Program-made: the position numbers and the translations under genes | Shown here: positions 7,789 through 15,275 of the stretch, in pieces | Layout of the letters: the number at the start of each line of letters is the position of its first letter | Numbering within the stretch: the stretch's first letter is position 1 | Assembly: GCA_030263275.1 (NCBI GenBank) | Contig: SZOR01000073.1 | Coordinates: 1 to 40,808, forward strand | DNA length: 40,808 nt | Direction of reading: 5' to 3' | Source of the DNA: DSNY01 sp016861185 | GTDB lineage: Bacteria > Pseudomonadota > Gammaproteobacteria > Burkholderiales > Burkholderiaceae_F | The notes under the pieces: generated by a model | What the model was told of the DNA's origin: nothing | Database searches by the model: none | What the model saw: only the letters and a program-made list of their open reading frames with translations

Positions 7789-9471
7789 ATGACCGATCTT
7801 TCGACGCCGCGCCTCGTGCGCGCACCCACGGGTACGCAGCTCGCCTGCCGCAACTGGCAGATCGAAGCCGCGTACCGGATGATCCAGAACAACCTCGATC
7901 CCGACGTGGCCGAGCGGCCCGAGGATCTGGTCGTCTACGGCGGCATCGGCAAGGCCGCGCGCAACTGGGCGTGCTTCGACGCGATCCTCAAGGCACTGCG
8001 CGAGCTGGCGCCCGACGAATCGCTGCTGGTGCAGTCGGGCAAGCCGGTCGCGGTGTTCCGCACGCACGCGCACGCGCCGCGCGTGCTGATCGCCAACTCC
8101 AACCTCGTGCCGCGCTGGGCGACCTGGGAGCACTTCCACGAGCTCGACCGCAAGGGCCTGATGATGTTCGGCCAGATGACGGCGGGATCGTGGATCTACA
8201 TCGGCTCGCAGGGCATCGTGCAGGGCACGCACGAGACCTTCGTCGAGCTGGGCCGCCAGCACTACGGCGGCGACTGGTCGGGCAAGTGGATCCTGACGGC
8301 CGGGCTCGGCGGCATGGGCGGCGCGCAGCCGCTCGCCGCGGTGCTCGCCGGCGCGCATTGCGTCGTCGTCGAGTGCCAGGAATCGCGCATCGACTTCCGC
8401 CTGCGCACGCGCTACGTCGACCGCAAGGCGCGCACGATCGACGAAGCGCTCGCGATCCTCGCGCAGGCGAAGCAGCCGACCTCGATCGGGCTGCTCGGCA
8501 ATGCCGCGGAACTGATGCCGCGCTTCGTCGAGATCGCGCGCAAAGGCGGGCCGCGCCCGCACGCAGTGACCGACCAGACCTCGGCGCACGATCTGGTCAA
8601 CGGCTATCTGCCGATCGGCTGGACCGTCGATCGCTGGTTCGCCGCGCGCGCAGGTTCCGAAGAAGAGCGCAAGGCGCTCGTTCGCGCGGCCGCGGCCTCC
8701 TGCGCGGTGCACGTGCGCGCGATGCTCGACTTCCACGCGATGGGCGTGCCGACGATCGACTACGGCAACAACATCCGCCAGGTCGCGCTCGACGAAGGCG
8801 TTCGCAACGCGTTCGATTTCCCCGGCTTCGTTCCGGCGTGCATCCGGCCGCTGTTCTGCGAAGGCAAGGGTCCGTTCCGCTGGGTCGCGCTGTCGGGCGA
8901 CCCCGAGGACATCTACCGCACCGACGCGAGGATCAAGGAGCTCTTTCCGGAGAACCGCCACCTGCACCGGTGGCTCGATCAGGCGCGCGAGAGGATCGCG
9001 TTCCAGGGGCTGCCGGCGCGCATCTGCTGGCTCGGGCTCGGCGAGCGGCATCGCGCGGGACTCGCGTTCAACGCGATGGTCCGCAGCGGCGAGCTGAAGG
9101 CGCCGATCGTGATCGGCCGCGATCATCTCGACAGCGGTTCGGTCGCGAGCCCCAACCGCGAAACCGAAGCGATGCGCGACGGCTCCGATGCCGTGTCCGA
9201 CTGGCCGCTGCTCAACGCCCTCGTCTCGACGGCCGGCGGCGCGACCTGGGTCAGCTTCCATCACGGCGGCGGCGTCGGCATGGGCTATTCGCAGCACGCC
9301 GGCGTCGTGATCGTCTGCGACGGCAGCAAGGAAGCCGACGCGCGGCTCGAACGCGTGCTGTGGAACGATCCCGCGCTCGGCGTCGTGCGCCACGCCGACG
9401 CCGGATACGAACGCGCGCTCGAGACCGCACGCAGGTTCGGCTTGAAGACGCCGGGGATCGAGCTTGGCTAG
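7789..9471 (+). CDS. hutU: Urocanate hydratase
   Basis: The 560-residue product has the full length of urocanase, which adds water to urocanate using tightly bound NAD to give imidazolonepropionate, step two of histidine degradation. Characteristic blocks are YGGIGKAARNW, ANSNLVPRWATWEHF, the NAD-binding LTAGLGGMGGAQPLA, IDYGNNIRQVALDEG, FVPACIRPLFCEGKGPFRW and SFHHGGGVGMGYSQHAG. The ATG at 7789 follows a strong GAGGAGG box; the open frame extends further upstream, but this is the family's usual start. It is first in a plus-strand hutU-hutH-hutG-hutI cluster, divergent from an MFS operon. No hutC repressor gene is in the window. Confidence 0.97.
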   Translation: MTDLSTPRLVRAPTGTQLACRNWQIEAAYRMIQNNLDPDVAERPEDLVVYGGIGKAARNWACFDAILKALRELAPDESLLVQSGKPVAVFRTHAHAPRVLIANSNLVPRWATWEHFHELDRKGLMMFGQMTAGSWIYIGSQGIVQGTHETFVELGRQHYGGDWSGKWILTAGLGGMGGAQPLAAVLAGAHCVVVECQESRIDFRLRTRYVDRKARTIDEALAILAQAKQPTSIGLLGNAAELMPRFVEIARKGGPRPHAVTDQTSAHDLVNGYLPIGWTVDRWFAARAGSEEERKALVRAAAASCAVHVRAMLDFHAMGVPTIDYGNNIRQVALDEGVRNAFDFPGFVPACIRPLFCEGKGPFRWVALSGDPEDIYRTDARIKELFPENRHLHRWLDQARERIAFQGLPARICWLGLGERHRAGLAFNAMVRSGELKAPIVIGRDHLDSGSVASPNRETEAMRDGSDAVSDWPLLNALVSTAGGATWVSFHHGGGVGMGYSQHAGVVIVCDGSKEADARLERVLWNDPALGVVRHADAGYERALETARRFGLKTPGIELG

Positions 9472-9501
9472 CGTGAAGCGTCATCTGCCTGCCGCGACCG
9501 G

Positions 9502-9599
9502 AAATCCCCCGCACGCTGCGCGTGCCGCCCCCTTTTCGAAAGGGGGCTGCGGATCACCACCCCCTTTGAAAAGGGGGTCGGCCGAAGGCCGGGGGGATT
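9502..9599. repeat. Composite CCCCCTTT/AAAGGGGG palindromic repeat, copy A
   Basis: Between hutU and hutH there is a nested structure. Outer AAATCCCCC (9502-9510) faces GGGGGGATT (9591-9599). Inside are two 9-bp hairpins, GCCCCCTTT/AAAGGGGGC (9527-9547) and ACCCCCTTT/AAAGGGGGT (9559-9578), and a short GGCC-GAA-GGCC hairpin. Related copies lie at 13410-13572 and 37038-37130, so this is a dispersed element rather than a simple terminator, though its hairpins could affect hut mRNA. Confidence 0.8.
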
Positions 9600-9679
9600 C
9601 CTCCCTCTCCCCAGTCATGGGCGGACGGCGGGGGTAAGGGGCCGTAGCGAGCAGACTGCGCAACCCAACCAATAGACCG

Positions 9680-11212
9680 ATGCTCCCCCTCCACCCCGGC
9701 CAACTGACCCTCGCCGACCTGCGCACCCTCGCCGGCCGCTTCGAGCCGATCGCGCTCGACGCAGGCTGCCGCGCCGGCATCGAAGCGAGCGCGCAAGCCG
9801 TTGCGCGCATCGTCGCGCGCGGCGATCCCGCGTACGGCATCAACACGGGATTCGGCAAGCTCGCGCGCGTTCGTATCGCCGACGACCAGCTCGCGCAACT
9901 GCAGACCAACCTCGTGCGCTCGCACGCCGTCGGCGTGGGGCCGCTGCTCGACGACGACACGGTGCGGTTGGTGCTGCTGCTGAAGATCGCTTCGCTGGCG
10001 CGCGGCTACTCGGGCGTGCGGCCCGCGGTGATCGATGCGCTGCTCGCGCTCTACAACGCGCAGATCCTGCCGTGCATTCCTTCGCAAGGTTCGGTCGGCG
10101 CCTCCGGCGACCTCGCGCCGCTCGCGCACTTGGCGTTGCCGCTGATCGGCGAAGGCGAAGTGCGCGTCGACGGCCGCATGCTGCCGGCGGCGCAGGCACT
10201 GCGCGACGCCGGCATCGCGCCGCTCGCGCTCGAAGCGAAGGAGGGGTTGGCGCTGCTCAACGGCACGCAGGTGTCGACCGCGATCGCGCTGCGCGGGCTG
10301 CTGCGCGCCGAGCAGGTGTTCGCCGCGGCGGTCGTCGCCGGCGCGCTGGCGGTCGACGCGGCGAAGGGCTCTGACGATCCGTTCGACGAGCGCATCCAGA
10401 AGCTGCGCGGCCACGCGGGGCAGATCGAAGTCGCGCGGCTTTATCGCGAGCTGCTCGCCGGCAGCGCGATCCGCGCGTCGCATCGCTATGGTGACGACCG
10501 CGTGCAGGACCCGTATTCGCTCCGCTGCCAGCCGCAAGTGATGGGCGCGTGCCTGGAACTGATCCGCAACGCGGCGGCCACGCTGCTCACCGAGGCGAAC
10601 GCGGTGTCCGACAACCCGCTCGTGTTCGCCGACGACGGCGCCGTGCTGTCGGGCGGCAACTTCCACGCCGAGCCGGTCGCGTTCGCCGCCGACACGCTCG
10701 CGCTCGCGATCGCCGAGGTCGGCGCGCTGTCCGAGCGGCGCATCGCGCTGCTGATCGACGCGACGCTGTCCGGGCTGCCGCCGTTTCTCGTGAAAGAGGC
10801 GGGCATCAACTCGGGCTTCATGATCGCGCACGTGACCGCCGCAGCGCTGGCGAGCGAGAACAAAACGCTCGCGCATCCGGCGAGCGTCGACTCGCTGCCG
10901 ACTTCGGCGAACCAGGAGGACCACGTCAGCATGGCGACCTTCGCCGCGCGCAAGCTGGCGGATCTGGCGCTCAACGTCCGTCACATCATCGCGATCGAAC
11001 TGCTTGCCGCGACGCAGGGCATCGACTTCCATCGGCCGCTGCGAAGCTCCACTGCGCTCGAAGAGGTGCACGCGATGATCCGCGCGCGCGTGCCGCACTA
11101 CGCGCAGGATCGCGCTTTTGCGGCCGACATCCGCGCGGTCGAGCAGTTGATCGACGCCGACGCGTTCACGGCGTACGCACGCAGCGTGCTGCCTTCGTGG
11201 AATCCGCAGTGA
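9680..11212 (+). CDS. hutH: Histidine ammonia-lyase
   Basis: The 510-residue enzyme removes ammonia from L-histidine to give urocanate, the first step of histidine use. The self-cyclising Ala-Ser-Gly triad that forms the MIO cofactor is at 141-143 in GSVGASGDLAPLAH, the standard position. Other family blocks are YGINTGFGKLA, LLNGTQVSTA, QDPYSLRCQPQVMGA, EANAVSDNPLVF and SANQEDHVSM. It lies 208 bases after hutU across a dispersed repeat, and its TGA overlaps the GTG of hutG. The sequence is complete and of normal length. Confidence 0.97.
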   Translation: MLPLHPGQLTLADLRTLAGRFEPIALDAGCRAGIEASAQAVARIVARGDPAYGINTGFGKLARVRIADDQLAQLQTNLVRSHAVGVGPLLDDDTVRLVLLLKIASLARGYSGVRPAVIDALLALYNAQILPCIPSQGSVGASGDLAPLAHLALPLIGEGEVRVDGRMLPAAQALRDAGIAPLALEAKEGLALLNGTQVSTAIALRGLLRAEQVFAAAVVAGALAVDAAKGSDDPFDERIQKLRGHAGQIEVARLYRELLAGSAIRASHRYGDDRVQDPYSLRCQPQVMGACLELIRNAAATLLTEANAVSDNPLVFADDGAVLSGGNFHAEPVAFAADTLALAIAEVGALSERRIALLIDATLSGLPPFLVKEAGINSGFMIAHVTAAALASENKTLAHPASVDSLPTSANQEDHVSMATFAARKLADLALNVRHIIAIELLAATQGIDFHRPLRSSTALEEVHAMIRARVPHYAQDRAFAADIRAVEQLIDADAFTAYARSVLPSWNPQ

Positions 11213-12165
11213 GTCAGGACTGGCGTTTGGCGTGGCAGGGCCGCGTCGATGGGGGCGACGGCGAAGCGGGACTGCGCTGGCATCAGATCGTCGAGCCGTG
11301 GCGCGAAGGCGCCCGGCGCGGCGTGGCGCTGCTCGGCTTCGCGTCCGACGAGGGCGTGCGCCGCAACCAGGGCCGGATCGGCGCGGCGCAGGGACCGCAG
11401 GCGGTGCGGCGGCTGCTCGCCAACCTGCCGGTGCACGCGCGCTTTGCGCTGTACGACGCCGGCGACGTGACGTGCGAAGGCGGCGCGCTCGAAGCCGCAC
11501 AGGACGATTACGCCGCGCGCGCGGCGATGCTGCTCGACGAAGGCCAGCTCGCCGTCGGGCTCGGCGGCGGACACGAGATCGCCTGGGCCAGCTATCTCGC
11601 GCTCACCCGCAGCCGCGCGATGAAATCTGCGAGCGCGAAGCTGGGCATCCTGAATTTCGACGCACACTTCGATCTGCGCAAGGACGAGCGTTCGACCTCG
11701 GGCACGCCGTTCCTGCAGGCGCTCGACCACGCGGCGGCGAACGGACTCGCCGTCGAATACCGCTGCCTCGGCATCAGCGAATCGTCGAACACGCGCGCGC
11801 TGTTCGATCGTGCGCGCGAACGCGGCGTGGTGTTCCGGCGCGACGACGAGCTGACGCTGCTTGCGCTCGACGCGCGCATCGCCGAGTTGCGCGACTGGCT
11901 GCGAACGGTCGACCATCTGTATCTGACGGTCTGCCTCGACGTGCTGCCCGCATCCGTCGCGCCCGGCGTCAGCGCGCCGGCCGCGCGCGGCGTGGCGCTC
12001 GACGTGCTTGAACCGCTGGTCGCGCTCGCGGCCGGCAGCGGCAAGCTGCGGCTGGCGGACATCGCCGAGCTTTGCCCGCCGCACGACATCGACCAGCGCA
12101 CCGCGCGCGTCGCGGCGCGCATCGCGTGGCGGATCGTGCAGTCGCATCTCGACGCGCCGCGCTGA
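11209..12165 (+). CDS. hutG: Formimidoylglutamase, arginase/ureohydrolase family
   Basis: The 318-residue protein is a manganese ureohydrolase that splits N-formimino-L-glutamate into glutamate and formamide, the last hut step in the direct pathway. Metal-binding blocks are GLGGGHEIAWASY, ILNFDAHFDLR and CLDVLPASVAPGVS; NQGRIGAAQGPQAVRRLL is the N-terminal family motif. The start is a GTG overlapping the hutH stop by 4 bases (GTGA). The open frame runs further upstream as a shadow of hutH, so the start is placed by domain onset and overlap. Its presence means this branch does not need a HutF deiminase. Confidence 0.94.
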   Translation: MSQDWRLAWQGRVDGGDGEAGLRWHQIVEPWREGARRGVALLGFASDEGVRRNQGRIGAAQGPQAVRRLLANLPVHARFALYDAGDVTCEGGALEAAQDDYAARAAMLLDEGQLAVGLGGGHEIAWASYLALTRSRAMKSASAKLGILNFDAHFDLRKDERSTSGTPFLQALDHAAANGLAVEYRCLGISESSNTRALFDRARERGVVFRRDDELTLLALDARIAELRDWLRTVDHLYLTVCLDVLPASVAPGVSAPAARGVALDVLEPLVALAAGSGKLRLADIAELCPPHDIDQRTARVAARIAWRIVQSHLDAPR

Positions 12166-12172
12166 ACGGGTC

Positions 12173-13405
12173 ATGCGCTCCGACCTGCTGATCCGCAAGG
12201 TTCACCTCTCCACGTTCGCCGATCCTTCGGGCTATGGCGAGTTGCGCAACGCCGCGCTGCTCGTGCGCGACGGCCGCATTGCCTGGCTCGGCGCAGAAGA
12301 GGCGCTGCCGGCGGGGCTCGACGTGGCGGTCGAAATCGACGGCGAAGGCGGGTGGCTCACGCCCGGACTGATCGACTGTCACACGCATCTCGTCTGGGCC
12401 GGCAGTCGCACGCGCGAGTTCGAGCAGCGGCTCGCCGGCGCGACCTACCAGGACATCGCGCGCGCTGGCGGCGGTATCGTGTCGACGGTCAAGGCGACGC
12501 GCGCGGCGACGCTCGAAGAACTCGTCCAATCCGCGCGGTCGCGGATGCGCGCGCTGCTGCGCGAAGGCGTGACGACGATCGAGATCAAGTCCGGCTACGG
12601 GCTCGAAACCGCGACCGAGCTGCGGCAGCTTCAGGCGGCGCGGCAACTCGGCGCGGAGTTCGGCATTGCGGTCAAAACGACCTTCCTCGGCGCGCATGCG
12701 CTGCCGCCCGAGTACGCCGGCCGTCCCGACGATTACATCGGCCAGGTCTGCGACGAGATGGTTCCCGCCGCGCACGCGGCGGGGCTCGCGGACGCGGTCG
12801 ACGCGTTCTGCGAAAGCATCGGCTTCACGCCCGCGCAGACGCGGCGCGTGTTCGATGCAGCGCGCGCGCGCGGCCTGCCGGTCAAGCTGCACGCGGACCA
12901 GCTCTCCGATCTCGGCGGCGCGGCGCTCGCGGCCGAATACGGCGCGCTGTCGGCCGACCACGTCGAATACGCGTCGGAAGCTTCCGTCGCCGCGCTGGCA
13001 CGCGCGGGCACGGTCGCGGTGCTGTTGCCCGGCGCGTTCTACTGCCTGCGCGAGACGAAGGTGCCGCCGATCGCCGCGTTCCGCGCGCAGGGCGTGCCGA
13101 TGGCGGTGGCGACCGACTGCAACCCGGGAACGAGTCCGTGCACGTCGCTGCTGCTGATGCTGCACATGGCGTGCACGCTCTTCGGGCTGCGCCCCGACGA
13201 AGCACTCGCCGGCGCCACGCGCCACGCCGCGCGCGCACTCGGACTGCACGGCGAGACCGGCCGGCTCGCGGTCGGATTGCGCGCCGATCTTGCGCTGTGG
13301 GCGGTCGATCATCCGCGCGATCTGGCCTGCTACTTCGGCCACGACCCCTTGATCGATTCATGGTCGAACGGCGTCGCCGTCGATCCGGAAAAGCGGTCCG
13401 CGTAA
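12173..13405 (+). CDS. hutI: Imidazolonepropionase
   Basis: The 410-residue amidohydrolase-superfamily enzyme opens imidazolone-5-propionate to N-formimino-L-glutamate, the third hut step. Zinc-site and family motifs are PGLIDCHTHLVWAG, IEIKSGYGLE, TFLGAHALPPEY, LPVKLHADQLSD, LSADHVEY and MAVATDCNPGTSPCTS. The start at 12173 is 7 bases after the hutG stop and gives the usual N-terminus. It is the last gene of the cluster. Copy B of the dispersed CCCCCTTT repeat begins 4 bases beyond its stop codon, so the first hairpin there could help end transcription. Confidence 0.96.
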   Translation: MRSDLLIRKVHLSTFADPSGYGELRNAALLVRDGRIAWLGAEEALPAGLDVAVEIDGEGGWLTPGLIDCHTHLVWAGSRTREFEQRLAGATYQDIARAGGGIVSTVKATRAATLEELVQSARSRMRALLREGVTTIEIKSGYGLETATELRQLQAARQLGAEFGIAVKTTFLGAHALPPEYAGRPDDYIGQVCDEMVPAAHAAGLADAVDAFCESIGFTPAQTRRVFDAARARGLPVKLHADQLSDLGGAALAAEYGALSADHVEYASEASVAALARAGTVAVLLPGAFYCLRETKVPPIAAFRAQGVPMAVATDCNPGTSPCTSLLLMLHMACTLFGLRPDEALAGATRHAARALGLHGETGRLAVGLRADLALWAVDHPRDLACYFGHDPLIDSWSNGVAVDPEKRSA

Positions 13406-13409
13406 TCAA

Positions 13410-13572
13410 CCCCCCTTTCATAAAGGGGGGCAGGGGGGATTTCATCGGTGCTGCCGCGAGCGCTGCCGACGTCAAATCCCTCTCAGTCCCCCTTTACGAA
13501 AGGGGGACGAGAACGGGCGCACCTTCGGTGCGCATGAATCGGATTCCGCCTCGATCCCCCTTTACGAGGGGG
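13410..13572. repeat. CCCCCTTT/AAAGGGGG palindromic repeat, copy B
   Basis: Directly after hutI there are four hairpins. The first is CCCCCCTTT-CAT-AAAGGGGGG (13410-13430), followed by CAGGGGGGATTTC. The second is a 10-bp stem GTCCCCCTTT/AAAGGGGGAC (13486-13508). The third is GCGCACC-TTC-GGTGCGC (13517-13533). The fourth is CCCCC-TTTACGA-GGGGG (13556-13572). The first, with its trailing sequence, matches copy C inside cysD almost base for base. Confidence 0.8.
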
Positions 13573-13635
13573 CAGGAGAACCGCTTGGATTGCGCGATGG
13601 TCGAAGTTGTCATCCACGCCGGCAGCGGAGGCACG

Positions 13636-13830
13636 ATGAACGCCAGAATCTCCAAGAGCGACGCACTTCTCGACGCCGCGCTGGAGATGACCTTTCCGGC
13701 GAGCGATCCGATCGCGGTCGATCCGCTTGGTGCACGCCAACGCACCACAGCACCCGGCACCCCGCGACGGTCGCGCGAGAAAAAGCCGGCGGGGCGCAGC
13801 CGCGCGGCCGCGCCCGGCGCGCGCGAGTGA
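13636..13830 (+). CDS. Small protein with TFPASDP motif, function unknown
   Basis: This 64-residue protein starts with an ATG 6 bases after a GGAGG box. Its N-terminal half contains LLDAALEMTFPASDPIAVD. A LLDEALE-TFPASDP sequence recurs in small proteobacterial proteins of unknown function. The C-terminal half is basic and rich in Arg, Ala and Pro and probably disordered. It lies between the repeat after hutI and the convergent CueR-like gene, whose stop is 11 bases away. It could share the hut transcript, but the intervening hairpins argue for its own promoter. Confidence 0.62.
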   Translation: MNARISKSDALLDAALEMTFPASDPIAVDPLGARQRTTAPGTPRRSREKKPAGRSRAAAPGARE

Positions 13831-13841
13831 CGGGCCGCGCC

Positions 13842-14294
13842 CTACGCCGCAGCGCCTTCGGCCAGGTCGTCGAGGATCGGGCAGTCGGGCCGGTGGTCGC
13901 CGTGGCAGTGCTCGGCGAGGTGCTGCAGCGTGCGCCGCATCGCCTCCAGCTCGGCGATCTTGGCGTCGAGCGCGGCGATCTGCTTCAGCGCGAGCCGCTT
14001 GACTTCGCTGCTGGCGCGGCGGCGGTTGCTCCATAGCCCCAGCAGCGCGCCGATCTCCTTGACCGAGAACCCCAGGTCGCGCGCGCGCCGCACGAAGCGC
14101 AGCGTGTGCACGTCGGCTTCGCGGTAGATCCGGTAGCCGGCGACGGTGCGCCCCGCCTTCGGCAGCAATCCGGCCTGTTCATAGTGCCGGATCATCTTCG
14201 CCGATACGCCCGAGGCGGCGGCCGCCTCGCCGATGTTGAAGTAGCCGTCGCGTCGCGCTTCGGCGAGCTCGAAGTACCTGGGATCGCGCGCCAT
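13842..14294 (-). CDS. CueR-like MerR-family copper-responsive regulator
   Basis: The 150-residue protein is a MerR-family activator: a winged helix-turn-helix (YFNIGEAAAASGVSAKMIRHYEQAGLL, residues 19-43), a long dimerisation helix, and a C-terminal metal loop with C130 and C138 in CHGDHRPDCPI. The Cys spacing matches the Cu(I)/Ag(I) site of E. coli CueR (C112/C120), and a serine (S95/S96 in RRRASSEVKR) occupies the position of CueR S77, typical of monovalent-ion sensors. It has about 16 residues before the domain that CueR lacks; a shorter start is possible. It is divergent from the HMA chaperone gene across a MerR-type promoter, which it most likely controls. Confidence 0.88.
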   Translation of the reverse strand: MARDPRYFELAEARRDGYFNIGEAAAASGVSAKMIRHYEQAGLLPKAGRTVAGYRIYREADVHTLRFVRRARDLGFSVKEIGALLGLWSNRRRASSEVKRLALKQIAALDAKIAELEAMRRTLQHLAEHCHGDHRPDCPILDDLAEGAAA

Positions 14295-14327
14295 CGGGTG
14301 CCTCCGTTTCGCTGTTCCGGCCGGGGC

Positions 14328-14358
14328 TTGACCTTACCACCATGGCAAGGTTCAAAGT
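14328..14358 (+). promoter_or_regulatory. MerR/CueR-type operator-promoter
   Basis: TTGACC at 14328 acts as -35. It overlaps the dyad ACCTTACC-ACCAT-GGCAAGGT (14331-14351), and a -10-like CAAAGT lies at 14353-14358. The spacer is 19 bases, longer than the usual 17, which is the hallmark of promoters that MerR-family activators untwist. The dyad resembles known CueR sites (ACCTTCC/GGAAGGT). It faces the HMA chaperone gene, whose ATG is 40 bases further on after an AAAGGAG box. Confidence 0.85.
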
Positions 14359-14398
14359 GCGTTCCGTCGTATCCGACCCACCCCTAAAGGAGCCAGCC

Positions 14399-14593
14399 AT
14401 GACGAATTTCGAACTGAAAGACATGACCTGCGGCCACTGCGCCGGCCGCGTGACGCGTGCGATCAAGTCGGTCGACCCGCAGGCGAACGTCGACATCGAC
14501 CTCGCCACACGGCGCGTGCGCATCGCGAGCGACGCGGACGCGCAGGCGTTTGCCGAGGCGCTCGCCGAAGCCGGTTATCCGCCGTCGGTCTGA
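14399..14593 (+). CDS. HMA-domain copper chaperone (CopZ-like)
   Basis: The 64-residue protein is a single heavy-metal-associated domain, with the Cu(I)-binding pair C11 and C14 in LKDMTCGHCAGRVTRAI and the usual beta-alpha-beta-beta-alpha-beta pattern ending EALAEAGYPPSV. Such proteins carry Cu(I) in the cytosol to P-type ATPases or regulators. An in-frame ATG upstream lies inside the MerR-type operator, so the ATG at 14399, with AAAGGAG upstream, is chosen. It is followed after 52 bases by the DUF4396 gene. No copper ATPase is present in the window. Confidence 0.9.
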   Translation: MTNFELKDMTCGHCAGRVTRAIKSVDPQANVDIDLATRRVRIASDADAQAFAEALAEAGYPPSV

Positions 14594-14645
14594 GCGGCGC
14601 GCACGGCGCAATCCCGATCCCCGACCCTTCACCGAGGAGACGACC

Positions 14646-15206
14646 ATGAATCACGCCTGCACGGCGGACGAACACCCGCAGCGTTCGCTGCCCGCCGATC
14701 ACGCGCACCACGCGCACCACGCGCATCACGTGCATCACGCGCCGGCGCAAGCGCTGCAAGGCGCCGCGCTGAGCCGCTTGGCCGCGAGCGCCACCCTGCA
14801 CTGTCTTTCGGGCTGTGCGATCGGCGAGGTGCTCGGCATGGTGATCGGCACGGCGCTCGGCTGGAGCAACGGCGAAACGATCGCGCTCGCCGTCGCGCTC
14901 GCCTTCGTCTCGGGCTACCTGATGACGATGTTGCCGCTGCTGCGCGCCGGCCTCGCGTGGCGGCCGGCGGCGAAGCTCGCGCTGGCGGCCGATACGGCGT
15001 CAATCGCGGTGATGGAGGTCGTCGACAACGCGGTGATGCTCGCGATCCCCGGCGCGATGGACGCGCCGCTTTCGAGCGGACTCTTCTGGGGCAGCCTGGC
15101 CGTCGCGCTGGCGATCGCGGGCGTGGCGGCGTACCCGGTCAACCGCTGGCTGATCGCGCGGGGACGCGGCCACGTGCTGGCGCACGCGCATCACGCACAT
15201 CACTGA
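14646..15206 (+). CDS. DUF4396 membrane protein with histidine-rich termini
   Basis: The 186-residue protein matches DUF4396: four predicted membrane helices and the conserved TLHCLSGCAIGEVLGMVIG segment at the first helix, later ADTASIAVMEVVDNAVML and YPVNRWLIARG. Both ends carry histidine clusters: about residues 19-31 (DHAHHAHHAHHVHHAP) and the last 7 residues (HAHHAHH). These could bind Cu or other soft or borderline metals. It starts after a GAGGAG box and lies downstream of a MerR-type promoter and an HMA chaperone, so it is probably part of a copper response. The family function is not known to me; export, sequestration or membrane-protein protection are all possible. Confidence 0.78.
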   Translation: MNHACTADEHPQRSLPADHAHHAHHAHHVHHAPAQALQGAALSRLAASATLHCLSGCAIGEVLGMVIGTALGWSNGETIALAVALAFVSGYLMTMLPLLRAGLAWRPAAKLALAADTASIAVMEVVDNAVMLAIPGAMDAPLSSGLFWGSLAVALAIAGVAAYPVNRWLIARGRGHVLAHAHHAHH

Positions 15207-15242
15207 GCACGCGGTGCGCGCCGGCCGCTGCCGGTCCGGTGC

Positions 15243-15275
15243 AGGCGGCTGCGGGGGCTCGCCCGGCAGCCGCCT
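15243..15275. terminator. Bidirectional hairpin between convergent genes
   Basis: AGGCGGCTGC (15243-15252) and GCAGCCGCCT (15266-15275) form a perfect 10-bp stem with a GC-rich 13-base loop. The hairpin lies exactly between the stop of the DUF4396 gene and the stop of the convergent GGDEF-EAL gene. No T-tract follows on either strand, so termination would be weak or would need Rho. Confidence 0.5.

Noticed and set aside
13410..13572. Repeated CCCCCTTT blocks as a CRISPR array.
   Set aside because: The units are palindromic, of unequal spacing and few in number, with no constant-length spacers or cas genes; related copies occur singly elsewhere.
14342..14398. An upstream ATG start for the copper chaperone.
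   Set aside because: It lies inside the MerR-type operator between -35 and -10, so it cannot be in the transcript from that promoter.
14677..14751. HAHH-coding tandem DNA repeat as a possible regulatory repeat.
   Set aside because: It is in frame within the DUF4396 gene, and a matching HAHH cluster at the C-terminus suggests selection on the protein, not the DNA.
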